From: Euleptes europaea
Taxonomy: Eukaryota > Chordata > Lepidosauria > Squamata > Sphaerodactylidae
Direction of reading: 5' to 3'
DNA length: 64,000 nucleotides
NCBI RefSeq assembly: GCF_029931775.1
Contig: NC_079318.1
Span: forward strand, 59,932,659 to 59,996,658
How positions within the stretch are numbered: position 1 is the stretch's first letter; the number at the start of each line of letters is the position of its first letter. Below the pieces are notes generated by a model, which worked only from the letters and a program-made list of their open reading frames with translations, did not search any database and was not told where the DNA came from. The translations under genes were made by a program, and so were the position numbers. This document shows positions 36,766 to 48,689 of the stretch, piece by piece.

Positions 36766-37485
36766 TTCTGGGGAACATTCTAGGATGCCTTCTGAATTCT
36801 ATAGATAACCTAACAACATCAGCAACAATTCAAACACTCTGTGAACTGAGTGTGTATCTCTAGTCTTCATTTTGAATAGGGGGGAACTCATAAATGTGTT
36901 GCATCCTGGTCTATTGCATCATTTCGCATCAAACATTTATTTTTGTAGAGAGACCAAAGAAGACAGAGTTCTTTGATTTTTTTGTAGTTGAGCAGAAGGA
37001 GCATACACAGCTCGACATGGAGAGATGAGAAGAGGTGCACCTGCCAGAATTCCTACACCACTACAAAATGTATATGAGCTCCATCCTCCTTTGTATGTGT
37101 CACCCTTAGAAGAGGAGACAGAGGAGAATCAAAAAGATTAAAAGCAAGTTGCATATAGCAGGCTGGGGTGAAAGGTAGGTCATGGGTCTGAAAATGTTGA
37201 AGACCACAGCCCTCGAATACATTCAGCTCTTCCCTGCAGTTGTCTTTCAAGGATGTTTGCCCACCATTCCTGATCTTGTTGAGGAAGACCTGATAAGCAA
37301 CCATGGAACCCAAAGATATTCTAAAGCCAGGTTTGAAACCCGTTGGTGTAGACAAACAGTTCTACTTCTTTCATTGTGTTCCACAAAGGCAGAAATAATA
37401 TATCCTTTAGTCACAGAAGATCTGAATGACTTGCATAAATTCTGACAGATTTCCATGCCCCTGAAGTAATTAGAGGATATATCAG
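36766..37485. other. No gene recognised
   Basis: No supported exon; open frames on both strands at 37053-37456 have no domain. Confidence 0.4.
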
Positions 37486-37692
37486 TAGGGTTGTCAACCT
37501 CCTGGTTCCAACTGGAGATCTCTTGTTATTACAACTGATCTCCAGCCGACAGAGATCCATTTCCCTGGAGAAAATGGTCGCTTTGGCAATTGGATTCTAC
37601 GGCATTGAAGTCCTTCCCCCCCAAACCCCTCCCTCTTCAGGCTCTGCCCCCAAAATCTCCAGGTATTTCTTAACCCAGAGCTGGCAACCCTA
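37486..37692 (+). mobile_element. hAT-type MITE A2, exact duplication
   Basis: It runs TAGGGTTGTC to GGCAACCCTA, with TATATCAG at 37478-37485 and 37693-37700. Confidence 0.93.
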
Positions 37693-38397
37693 TATATCAG
37701 CTTTACCTTGCAAAGGGAAACAAACACATCTTTTAATGTATGAGCTACTGACAAAGAACATGAGCCATCACATTGCTTTGGAACAAAATCATTTACACCA
37801 GTCCATTTGTTTTCAATCACTCTCAGACACAAGTGGCACCAACTCGTCAAGAAATGCTATTATGTTATTGTTATACAGCCAAGAAAAATACATCTATTTA
37901 TATCCAGTAGGTAGGTTAACGTCTGTCTATTTTTTCCCGTGTTCATGTGTTAGCATCTGTCATGTTCCTTCGAGCATAAAAATGACGTTTTTAACACATT
38001 TGAAATTGTGACATCTCTTGGGGTTTTGTGTGTGTGTGTGTGTTTGTGTTCCATGTGGCAAGTCAATTTTGTTTTGTTTAAAGGAAAGGTTTAAGAGGTT
38101 GGAGGCTAGCACTGATCTCTGGCCATAACACATTGACGTTAGAAAGCAACTTGCTGAAAGGAATAGGGGTTGTTAAGAAAATGCTCAGTGACAGCCTGTA
38201 GAAGATTTAGGGTCTTTTCACAACCCACATAAGCTTTATTTCAGCCAAAATGTCACAAGAGATATACAGTAAAAAAACCAAAAAAAACCCACATGACTAT
38301 GGAGGCCCATATTGGCCTATAAAAATATAAAACAGTGAAACAGGAAACAGTCATATGAAATATAAAAGTAAATCATACATGCAAAAATAGTTGAATA

Positions 38398-38600
38398 CAT
38401 AAAGCTGCCTCATGCTGTGGGATCCAATAATATGTACTCTAACTGGTAGTGGCTCCCCCAGGTCTCATGCTGAGGCCTTTCCCTGTTTTGATCCAGAGAT
38501 GCTGAGGATCAAATCTGAGTCATTCAGCAAGCAGGGCACTGTTCTACCACTGCATAGTGCTTCTTCCTTCAAAGCCTTCCTGGCTTGCTTAATTATCAAC
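38398..38600 (-). repeat. MIR-like SINE, reverse orientation
   Basis: cataaagctgcctcatgctg and ctgttctaccactgcat correspond to the reversed tail and head of the CORE SINE. Confidence 0.55.
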
Positions 38601-38887
38601 TGGATCCAGAAATGTAAGCAGCAATAGATTTATGGCAGTCTTGCACAACTTGTGACCTATCAAGCTGAATGCAACACACCAGCCATGTACTATGGCCTGC
38701 CAAGTACACTGCCAGGTTTATCCTGGAAGCACCACATTGTGACGGGACACTTTAGCACTCAAACCCCCAAAATACTAGCATCCCGTCATGATGTGGTACT
38801 TCCGAGGGCAAACCCGGAAGTGACGTAATCACGTCATGTACAGCCGCACGCTTGTGATCCCCGCTCCGAGCCGGCCAATGGATTGGC

Positions 38888-39043
38888 AGGCAATTGCCAG
38901 CCAATCCAAGCAATGTGGCAACCCTAACAATGTGCTCTTTAACTGACCCCCACCCCTTCCCTTGTAGGCAATTGCCAGCCAATCCAAGCAATGTGGCAAC
39001 CCTAACAATGTGCTCTTTAACTGACCCCCACCCCTTCCCTTGC
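38888..39043. repeat. Tandem duplication, 2 x 78 bp, nearly identical
   Basis: Units at 38888-38965 and 38966-39043 differ at one base. Each carries gtggcaaccctaac, the end of a hAT-type MITE, so a MITE end was duplicated with its flank. Confidence 0.95.
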
Positions 39044-39849
39044 AGGGGGAAACGTGGGTTTTATGTTTCTTGTCTAGAACACATAACAACTTGCAAATGT
39101 AACTGCAAACTTCTTGGAAGAGCTGGCTTGATATATATTGCTATCTTCACTAAGTACTGAGTTCCGAGGTCAGCACTTACCTGGGTTGGTTCCCTTTGGA
39201 GTAGAGAACACTGGAGGTTGATGGTGTAATACTAGTTTTATCTTCAAATATACAAGAAATACACAGGTGGACTCAAAGGGTCCAAAAGGGTAGAACACCC
39301 ACTACCCCACATCAGATCCCCAGAGAAAGAGAAAGAGACAGGTACTGCACTTCCAACACACTTCAGCCAACCCACAGCATATCTGGTTCTTTTCTGTTTT
39401 TTTCTCAATCTTTTGCCCCCACCCCACAAACAGACACATTTCCCCCCTTTCTTTGGCTGGGAGGGTCACCTCTTCAAGCTCTAAGGAGAGTTTCAACACA
39501 TGCTTAAGTGGACCTCTTCAAGTAATTATCCCCCACTGAGGAAACATCTATAGTATTCAAGGAACATTAACATTCTTTTGCATTAGGACCTTACTCCACT
39601 CCCCTTAGGCCAAACCCATAGTAATATGATGTATAGTTCAGATGTTGGTTCAATTTAGGGAGGTTACCGCATCTTTCTACTAAACAATAGTATCCAGGGA
39701 ATCTTACAAAATTAGAACATTAAAATATTAAATAATAAAAACAGAACCAGCAGTAAAAAAGCAATAAATAAATGAACAAAACAGAGATTACTTCAGTTTA
39801 AATGTAATTAAAGGTACAAGGAAAACAGGGTGGACTTTATCTTGCATGT
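39044..39849. other. No gene recognised
   Basis: No supported feature. Confidence 0.4.
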
Positions 39850-40110
39850 AAAAGATAATTTATTTAAAATATTTTATATCCTGCTTTTCTCCAAATGAAT
39901 GGGATTCAATGCGGGTCACACTAATTAAAAACAAATAAAATTTCAGTTCAGAGAAGTACCAAACAGAAGCAGGCAAATTTGACTGGAGAGGGAGTTCAAC
40001 AACTGGGGCACTGCTACAGGGGGGGAAAAAACCCCTCTCTGTGGTACTACCTGCCCAAACGCTAAAGATGGTGGCACGTGGAGAAGTGCATTTTAGACAG
40101 ATGTTAACTT
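39850..40110 (-). mobile_element. L2-like LINE 3' end
   Basis: A tail-like taatttatttaaaatatttt followed by ctctgtggtactacctgccc and others, laid out like other L2 3' ends. Confidence 0.5.
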
Positions 40111-40199
40111 GTGGGCAGGTTCATATGGATAAATGGACTTAACTGGCATGTATCTTTGTGCTTACAAAATCTTTGAGGGGCTGGCCATTTGGGGGCATC

Positions 40200-40720
40200 G
40201 TTTACAGGAACGCATTTCACTCTTATCTCTTAGAATCGCATCTCCCAACAGATACCCGTTTCACTCATAACTCTCAAAAGCGCCCTGCATTGTGCAGGCC
40301 TTCCCTTCAAACAACCCGTCCCGCAGACGCCTAATGAAAGGCATTTTGTTAATGATAAAAGAAACAAGAAGCGCAGAGGTATTTTCAGAGCAACAACAGC
40401 CAACCAATCTCGGCCTTCAGTGCAAAAGACGCACCTTTGGGCTGCTGCTGATTGGAAGCAGGAAAACGTTAAGATGTCAGTTACGGCTCATTTGTTGCAA
40501 AATATTGGCTGGCAGAGGTATCAATAACTCATTTAAGGAGCCGTTGTTTACACGGAACGGCTCTTCTATCACCGAAGGCCACCTGGCACAAGGACATTAA
40601 TGAGATCCTCCAGGATTTTCAAATAAAAGGTTAACATCTATTTAAAAGCCAAAGAACATCCTTGGAGAATTGGTGCTACATACAAATCTTCGCTATTCTT
40701 TCAAAATACATGCTGAGCAA
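40200..40720. other. Repeat-free candidate conserved non-coding element
   Basis: Unlike its surroundings, this stretch shows no LINE, SINE or MITE signature. It lies in the 12.4 kb STPG4 intron 5. It contains a 7 bp inverted repeat, AGCCGTT/AACGGCT (40539-40545 and 40556-40562), enclosing TGTTTAC, the forkhead-factor core motif, plus nearby AT-rich homeodomain-like words (attaatga, tcaataac). No reading frame is convincing. The call rests on texture and motifs only; conservation has not been tested. Confidence 0.35.
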
Positions 40721-41524
40721 CAGTCGAGGGGATTTTTTTTTCTCCCTCTGACCTCCACTTTAACTCTTCATAAGTGCCAACCTAAACAGTAAGAAAGGGA
40801 AGGGTGCTCTTTAAGTCCGAATTCCCCCTCTCTGTTTGACTGCGGATTTGACATGGCTGACATCTGAAAATTAACAAGGAAGTCAAAGGGACTAGAGACA
40901 ATTTAATCCCAAACAAAAGAACAGATGCCTGAGGTTTTTTTTGTTTTTTAAATAGCCATGTAACCACGAAAGTCTAAAAGTCAAAAGGGCAGAAAAGAAA
41001 TAGGATCATGTCTGCTCACTGGTATTTTTAAACATCTGAAAAAAGCAGCAAGAGAAATCAAACAACCCTCTGGTTTGAAGCCACTAACTCAGTCAACATA
41101 AACTCAGAAGGAACCAGTTATCCTCATGAGCACTAAGACTGCAACCTGAAGCAAGTTTACTGCTTCTGGTCAACCAGGTTTTGCAAGTTTTTGAAACAAT
41201 ACAAAACCTGCCATATCTGTTTACTAGAGGACAAAAGGGGGATGGGTATACACACCACTTTCAAACTGCCTTCAGTACTCTGAGCAATGCTATTAATGGT
41301 ACCTAGTTCAAGGGCAATTTGAATCACTGGGACTTGTATCCAAGTAAACAGGGTTAGGATCAGACTGTAAGACATGAAAGCCCAAAGTATGAAAATGTGT
41401 CATATTGATGTGGCCTTAAGTAGAACCTGGATGAGGACTGTATAGTCTATTGTAATAATCATTGTATGTATCAACTTGCTTTTATTACATTGTCTTCTGT
41501 CTTTGTAATCCACTTTCTGCATGG
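40721..41524. other. No gene recognised
   Basis: Mostly single-copy-looking sequence beside the candidate conserved element. Confidence 0.35.
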
Positions 41525-41532
41525 TTAATGGC

Positions 41533-41741
41533 TAGGGTTGCCAACCTCCAGGTACTAGCTGGAGAGCTCCTGCTATTACAACTGATCTCCAGCTGACAGA
41601 GATCAGTTCACCTGGAGAAAATGGCTGCTTTGGCAATTGGACTCTATGGCATTGAAGTCCCTCCCCTCCCCAAACCCTGCCCTCCTCAGGCTCCTCCCCA
41701 AAAACCTCCCACTAGTGGCGAAGAGGGGCCTGGCAACCCTA
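41533..41741 (+). mobile_element. hAT-type MITE A1, exact duplication
   Basis: It runs TAGGGTTGCC to GGCAACCCTA, with TTAATGGC at 41525-41532 and 41742-41749. Confidence 0.95.
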
Positions 41742-41748
41742 TTAATGG

Positions 41749-42165
41749 CAGGGTTCCTCAACTGCTTTGAACCTGGAGGCACTTTTGGCATTCTGACATA
41801 GGTTGATGGGCACAACCTCAGGAGGCAAAGCCAAACACAAACTGTCAGGGAGTTAAGTTATGCATAACTCTAACAGTAACTCTTCAACATTTGAGTCAGA
41901 AGCTCTGTTTAGCAGGATGTCTTTTAAAGTGAACATATTCTTTAAAAATATTTTCTTGCACACATTCAGAGTAATGCGGTGAAGGACCTTGTGCTTTGGT
42001 GGCAGCTGCCACTGAAGCAACTTTCAGCTCTCCAATGGCCAATTAGAAGCCCTGCTGGGCAAAATCCTCACCTGGACCCACCCACTTTCTAAAAACACTT
42101 GGTAGGCACCAGGAAAGGTGTCAGCGGGCATCTTGGCACCCATGAGCACCATACTGGAGATCCCT
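41749..42165 (+). mobile_element. hAT-like element (CAGGGTTCCTC end)
   Basis: It starts cagggttcctcaact, ends ctggagatccct, and shares gggcatcttggcacccatga-type words with 30148 and 59883. Confidence 0.65.
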
Positions 42166-42439
42166 CTTTAAGGAATTTCATGCCTTAGGCAGGTTTGTTT
42201 TTGTTCTCTAATTCTCTACTCCTAATCCTATTGCATCACTCCAATCCAGTCCAATTACTGTTCCTTCTACCACTGTCATGGAGCACACTGTCAGGTAAAA
42301 GACCAGACAGGTGGCTCTTTAAACATGCTGTGTTATAACCACTGCCAAATATTTGGCACACCTGTACCGTAACAAGGTTTTCTGCATCTCTTAATAACCC
42401 AACATTTTTCTCAGTGTTGCATCATTCATTGGATGTCTC

Positions 42440-42540
42440 ATGATGTCTGATTGCACTGGGTTTTTTAAAAAATATTTTGTAATCCACCTTGAGTCTCAGT
42501 GGGAAAGGAGGTCTATGAATAAATAAATGAATAAATAAAA
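42440..42540 (+). repeat. LINE/SINE tail with (AATAA)n end
   Basis: gtaatccaccttgagtctca followed by aataaataaatgaataaat. Confidence 0.5.
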
Positions 42541-43246
42541 TATACTGTGCTAGGCAAATCCAAATCCAGCTCCAATGAAAATAAATCTTGCATCCCCTAA
42601 GTAAAATACTGTTAACTTCAATAAATCATATTAACCTCTGGATCTGCACAATTTTCACATAATGTGGAGGACAATAAAAGCAGGCATGACTGTCTTCCCC
42701 CTCGTGGCTTATTTCCTTGTTTTCACCAACCTGCCTGGATTCCTTGCCAACAGGCCAACTTTGCTCTTTTTGCCATATGCAGATTTGGTGGTTAATTTGG
42801 GCAAAATGCTTTTTCTGTTCCGCTTGTGTAACACATGCATGAATCACCACCCGAAAGCCTGTCACCTCTGTTCACCAATGTGTGCTAGCTAGATGCTCAG
42901 AAACCATAACACTTTCCTCCTCTGTCTTTTGTAGTACAGGGTGTTCTACTTGGGTGAACTACTTCTACAGAAAAAAAATAGGAGTGATGATGCGATAGTT
43001 GCTTCACACCAGAGAATCAACGACAGGCATCTGCTAATGAGGAGGCTGCATAACAAGGATGGATTTGAGGCCATTTGGTACACTGCAGCCCTGCAGATGT
43101 GCTTTTCCTGCTGTCACCATGATAGATTTCTGCATATCTAAATCCACTTCCATTGATCTAGCAACTTGCCGTTGTGTGGAGTCAACTTTAGTAAGTGTTC
43201 CAGTGCAAGTTCCTCTCAGTAGTTTTCTCTTTCATCCCTAGCCACA
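42541..43246. other. No gene recognised; possibly single-copy
   Basis: No repeat signature was found. Open frames at 42626-42892 lack domains. Confidence 0.35.
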
Positions 43247-44340
43247 AGCAAGCTTTATTTATTTGTTTGTTTATAAGATTTGTACGCTGACTTTTTGCTC
43301 AGTGAGGGACCCCAAGGCAGAAAACAGCTAAAATAAAACTGTATAAAAGCATATAGTTAAGACAGTTCATAAACACAATTAAAACCAAAACTACATCTCA
43401 AAAGCACATAAAATAATAATTAAAACATAGGGCAGGAAAGAACGATCATCGAGGGAACACCAGACCAAAAACAAAAGGCTGGCAGAATACAGAGACAAGG
43501 AGGTACAACGATCCCTGGGGACAGAGTGCCGTAGTTTTGGTGCCACAGCTTAGAAGGCCCTCTTTTGTATTGCCACCTGCTTAATCTCAGAAGTCAGGGG
43601 CCCTGAAGCAGGGATGACTAAGCCATACAGCACCTTGAATTGGGCTCAGAAACAAACTGGGAGCCAGTGTAGATGGGCTGAGACTGGACTGATAGTCTGT
43701 ACAGCGTGGTCCCATCTGCAGCCTCTGCTCCCTGCTACCGCTTGGTAGAGTGGCAGGGAATCTAGTGGGAAGGAAATTGGAGTCACTGTAGGACCACAGC
43801 GTTTGGGGGAATCCTAGAGTGTCACTCTGACATAATGACATCACTTCCGGGTTCACGCCAGAAGCAATGTTGTGATGTTGGAGCGATGCCTATTTACATG
43901 TCCTTGCTCCTATAAAGCTCCCAGAAGTTGCCAGGCCAGTGCTGGCATCCCTAGGTCCCTACAACCCACTCCAACACCCCGGCTGAAGCATTCGGTACCA
44001 ATTGGAGTTTTTAAGCACTTTTCAAGGGCAGTTTCACATCAAATGCATTGCAGTAATCTAACCTAGATGTTACCAGGGCATGGCCCACAATGGCCAGATC
44101 TTTTCTTTCCTGGAAAAGCCATCAGTGGCTAACCAGTCAAAGCTGGTAAAAAGCTCCCCTAGCTGCAGCTGCCACCTTTTCCTTCAAGAGGAGTGCAGCC
44201 ACAACCAAAACATGGGATTCCCTGAATCTTGGGTCAGGCCTTCCACTCACCAACAGCACTTCCATCTTATCAAGATTAAGCTTCAGTTTATTAGCCCACA
44301 TCCATCCCAAAACTGGCTCCAGGTGCTGGTTTAAGGACAC
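43247..44340 (-). mobile_element. L2-type LINE with inserted MITE-like segment
   Basis: The minus-strand frame at 44137-44340 reads LEPVLGWMWANKLKLNLDKM, matching L2 ORF2 (LGWMRANKLKLNPDKTE). The 3' half is at 43247-43690. About 43690-43985 appears foreign (gacatcacttccgggttc). Confidence 0.78.
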
Positions 44341-46742
44341 TTCCTATCTGTTGCTAGGAGAAGTGGGTCGTAGCCACCCATCTTGTTCACCTACGGTTGG
44401 TGTGTTCTGCCAGTGCAAGGCACAGCCCACTGTCAGAGGAGCCCCTAGTATTGGTTGGATGCATTTTGCATTGATGGAACACACCTCCCTAAGGTAAACA
44501 GGGGGTTTGGATACAACCTCCTGGTAGCAGGAGGGCACCTCCCCAACCCCAACCCCCGAAAGTAATACATTGAGGAGGTGCTTCTTGAAGCGGGAGCTTT
44601 GAGCTACTGGTTATTTATGCATGGGAGTTTTACCTGAGGTGCGTTGCTCGCTGGACCCACACTTTCCTGTTGGGAATCTATGCACCAGTAGTCTCTAAGC
44701 TCAAATCAAGTCCCACCCCTTTAAATGCTGCTTTGTAATTGGCTTACTTGTAGTGCTTACTGTGAGAGAAATCACCTCCAAACCCAATTGCCACATAAAA
44801 AATATTTTAAGAACAACATAAAAAACGAAGCAATCTGAAAGGGGGGGGGGAGAAATCCAAACCTTGGTTTTAAAAATATTTTCTTCTGCTCAGAAAGAGC
44901 TCCGAGGAAGCAGGAAGTATTTCAATCCCTGCCTCTGGACATGCTCCTTTGTAACTGTGAGAGAAACCAAGCTTGTGTGCCCCGCACTTTGCCTAACTCC
45001 AAGGAACAACCGAGACTGACTGGGGGTGAACATAAGTGAAAGTACCCATACATAAATGATCCCTGTATCTGTTTAGCACAAGGACAACCCCTACCTCATG
45101 CCAAATCATGCTCTGTGAATGTGCATAAATCAGAATGAGGATTTCTCCCTTTCATTGCTAAACATATGGCTTGCAAGTCTTCTGTGCTCTGATTCAGCAC
45201 ATCAGACATCTGGTACAAGCATCTGGAAAAAGTTGGCATTGGAGCTGACCTCCATAAGTATAACTGCATTTTGGTCATGCTTATCTCTTATTGCTCTTGC
45301 CTCCCCCAGTCCTACTGGCAAAGCTTAGAGTTCCCTTTCCTCAGGGCAGGGAACTCTCTTGTTTACTAATGCTGTGAAATTTTATTAGTAATAACAATGA
45401 ACCAGACACTTTTGCCCCCTTCTTTGGCCCTTTCCTCTTCTCCTCCCTCAACTTCTACCCCTACAGCCTGCTTTGCCCCAACTTCCATATCCTTCCCAAA
45501 CAAAGGAAAACCTTTCTGATTTCTCTGAAAACTAGAATCTGTGATGGGAAAGCAGTATTAACCCAAGCAAATATTTGCAAATATCACTAACTGGAACGCT
45601 ACATTCATATCATAGAATATATGTCTCCTTGGTGCAAAACTGTGTGCGCACACCTATATAAGTGTGCAAAGCTCACACAGCCCCTTATAGCACCAGGTGC
45701 TATTCAAGGTCTTCCAGATAATTCTCACTGTGCTAAAATGACAGCGTTGGGGACATGACTGATTTGTCTTTGGGGGAGATTCATATGGTCTAAGCTCTCT
45801 TTTCAGTATTTTCAGGATCAAGCCATTTATCAAGATTATGATAGGGATGACTCATACGCTCCCCAGCTGATACACTTGCTTAATATTGATGACAAGATCT
45901 TGATACTTCCTTATAGTCTCTGCTCCTGAATTCTAGATATTATTAACTGGAGATGCAGACCCATCAATAATGTCATCCAGCTTGCTGCTTCTGTCTGTAT
46001 CTGGACACTCACAATCAACATATCCATCAAGTAGAAGAGCCATGACCCTAGCTATATATCTTACAACGAGAATTTCCAAGCTGTTTATGAAAACTGGGCT
46101 CTGAATGCCACTATGGTTGGGGGGGGGGATGCTCGTGCCTTCCCCCTTCAAGACATTTTCCCACTTGGAAACAGCACTGGGAGGAGTTATTGTCCTGTTT
46201 TTGCTTCACCACATGCATAGAACACGCCATGTAGAATAGCAAAAATGGGAAATAACTTCCCTCAGCACAGTTTCCGTGTGGGAAAATAGCTGGTGGGGGG
46301 AGGCAGGAGCCTTTCCTCCCCACAGAGGCAACATTCTGAGCCTACCTGGGTTCTCCTTTATTTTTAAAAAGCCAATGCCCACACCTGGTTTGTGGAACCC
46401 AAGCTGGATCCAGGGAACCCAGACCTAACTCATTAAAAATCTGACTATGTAGTTTGGCCCTAAGTTATGTGGTGTTTATGATGTGGACCTTGTGATCCAC
46501 TGTGGCACTTATGAATGTGTATGATTTTAAAAATATTGCAAATATACAGAATTACAGGAAAAATACTGGAAACTACGTGGGAGAGAATGTAACAAATTCC
46601 ATCTTAATTCAATTAGCTTTAAATTTTGATTATCACATCATTAGCTATGTTTGGGGACAACTCTTTAAGTTGAGAATGTCCCACCAATGGTGAGGAGATA
46701 GAAGAGGGATTGAACGGATTCTAAGTAGGTTTTAATTTCAAC
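44341..46742. other. No gene recognised in 2.4 kb
   Basis: No exon or repeat that I can name, apart from short G or C runs (44841-44849, 46120-46128). Confidence 0.35.
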
Positions 46743-47162
46743 AACCCGCCGGAAGAAGCCACCGACGTTATCTGTAGCAGAGATGCTGTGAATTATAGAT
46801 TGGAATGTAACCTTTGAAAATCAGGTGGCATTCCCCTTTGGGAGATAAACAGATGGCAAACTGAAGAAAGAACAGATTTGAAACGTGCGCAGGATCGACC
46901 CCACGTCCTTGCCTCCTTACATCGTTGTTCCATGAGCCACTCAATATTTTCCTGGTCAATAAGTGTGTGAGAAACTACTCAAGTTGCAAGTAGTGGAGTG
47001 TCATACTATACAGCGCAGAGTACTGCATTTTGAACTTCTTTAACGCTTGGAACTTTGTGCATCTTTTTTGTGCATCTTCTACTGTATAGCATACGCTCCT
47101 TTGTTTAGGATCGCTCTCTTGTTTAGCTTTTTTGCTTAGGTTAGTGTTCTTTCCAGTTAGGA
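46743..47162 (+). mobile_element. Penelope-like element tail, copy 2
   Basis: The inverted match of 20118-20528 over about 410 bp, including gccaccgacgttatctgtag and gtttagcttttttgcttagg. Confidence 0.65.
46861..46884 (+). ncRNA. Hammerhead-ribozyme-like core
   Basis: CTGAAGA at 46861-46867 and GAAAC at 46880-46884, with a short A/G-T stem II between them. Confidence 0.5.
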
Positions 47163-47282
47163 TTTACAGTTTATTGGCATGAATGTAATGCCGACGTACT
47201 AGTTGTGATTATATATTTAAAATAAGCTATCATTTTTGATGATATTGTTTTCCATAATCGAACCTCTTGCTGTGTGTTCTCT

Positions 47283-47483
47283 ATAAACTCCAGGTGGTGA
47301 CTGGTGATCTCCTGCTATTACAACTGATCTCCAGGTGATAGAGATCAGTTCCCCTGGAGAAAATTGCCACTCTGGCCACTGGACTCTATGGCATTGAAGT
47401 CCCTCCCCTTTCCAAACCCTGCCCTCCTCAAGCTCACCCCCAAAATCTCCCAGTAATTCCCAACCCAGAGCTGGCAACCCTAA
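47283..47483 (+). mobile_element. hAT-type MITE A2, left end eroded
   Basis: The body and right end (gagctggcaacccta) are clear. It lies in STPG4 intron 5, ending 8 bp from the exon 5 donor. Confidence 0.82.
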
Positions 47484-47496
47484 GTATGGTACTTAC

Positions 47497-47545
47497 TGGG
47501 GGGAAAGTAGGAAACCTTTGGACTGCTGATCGAAACATATAATTC
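47497..47545 (-). CDS. STPG4: STPG4 exon 5
   Basis: The 49 bp exon supplies the base that completes Lys149 and then encodes NYMFRSAVQRFPTFPP, ending phase 0 at gtaagt. It matches human CVFRSTVQRFPTTYFIP, with FRSxVQRFPT conserved. The acceptor follows a long pyrimidine tract (cttttttcttcctccctaaa). A hAT-type MITE copy ends only 8 bp beyond the donor site. Confidence 0.9.
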
Positions 47546-47769
47546 CTATATTTAGGGAGGAAGAAAAAAGTATTTAAGCTATTAGCAGCATTAGCAACAG
47601 ATCCTCATCTTCTTCTTTACAAATGCATCTCACTGGCTTCACTGGATTTTGTGGTCAACTAACTCTGCATTGGCCATGTAGAGAATATTGGATCAATGGC
47701 CCATGCAGAAGTTCAGCACATGGGAAGCAGCCATTAAATGGAATCAAAGTCAGCTCATCTACCATTCAA

Positions 47770-47950
47770 ATCCACATAAAAGGTGCTTTGCTGGATCAGA
47801 TCAGTGGTCCATCTAGTCTAGCATCCTGTTTTGCAAAGATGCCAACTAGCTGCCCTGGCCAACAAACAGGGCCCAGAGGCCAAGGCCTTCTCCCAGTGTT
47901 GCCTCCAGGTACTGGTATTCAGAGGTTAATAGACCTATCTGTCCAGGGTG
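47770..47950 (-). mobile_element. CR1-like LINE 3' end
   Basis: gctggatcagatcagtggtc and ccatctagtctagcatcctg are typical of CR1 3' ends and match the family at 6797. Confidence 0.65.
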
Positions 47951-48437
47951 GCCCTGACCCACCCACCCCATGCTTACTGGATCAGGCCAGCGCATCGGAG
48001 ACCTCTCACTGGGCCACAGCAGCCAGAAGCAGCTGGGTTTGGAGCTGCTGATGAGCACGGCTCGACAGCTTGAGAAGGTGGAAAGGGCAATGGAAGGGCA
48101 CTAGCGCCAGAGCTGGTTTGGAGCACACAGCATGAGAACAAGGGAGTGGGCTGCCTTGTGCTGCTGGCGGCATGTGCTCCAGCGCCTGGTCCTTTGCACC
48201 ATACTCCTGGCGCAAGTAGCACAACTGGCCAAACTGCTACAGCATGGTGCTTTCTTGAAAAGGAAGGAGGCTTTCATGCTCCTCAGCATCAGCAGTTAGG
48301 CTCGATGCCGTTTGTTCTTCAGCACAGAATTTGTTGCTCCTTTGAAATGAGGCAGGATGGAGGCTTTTTTTTTTTTTTTTTTTTAAGCAGGCCAAAAAGG
48401 ATTTGGACAAAAAAGATTAGAAGATTTGCTGACTTAC

Positions 48438-48502
48438 TTGGATGGAAAAGTGGGAACTGGAGGAGGGAAAAGATCATACTGTCCAGGGTCAGTGATTATA
48501 TT
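48438..48502 (-). CDS. STPG4: STPG4 exon 4
   Basis: The 65 bp exon encodes NIITDPGQYDLFPPPVPTF then PS, and ends two bases into a codon (AA|gtaagt). Human STPG4 has SPGQYNVLPAPVPKY at this point. The acceptor is cactcacag. The phase-2 end is completed by the first base of exon 5 to give Lys149. A 22-base T run lies just beyond the donor in the intron, at about 48366-48384. Confidence 0.9.
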
Positions 48503-48689
48503 CTGTGAGTGGAAAACACACAAGACAATGGTAAGTCACTCATTTTATTTAAGCTACATCTACATTACCTGGTTTGGGTAGAAAATCAGAGTACCCCAGC
48601 TGCAAGGAACTGTAGACATCTTCCTTCTCTAGCTTGGCACTGCTATTTGATAAAGCAGTTTTAGCAGTACTAAAACCACAAATCCTGTC

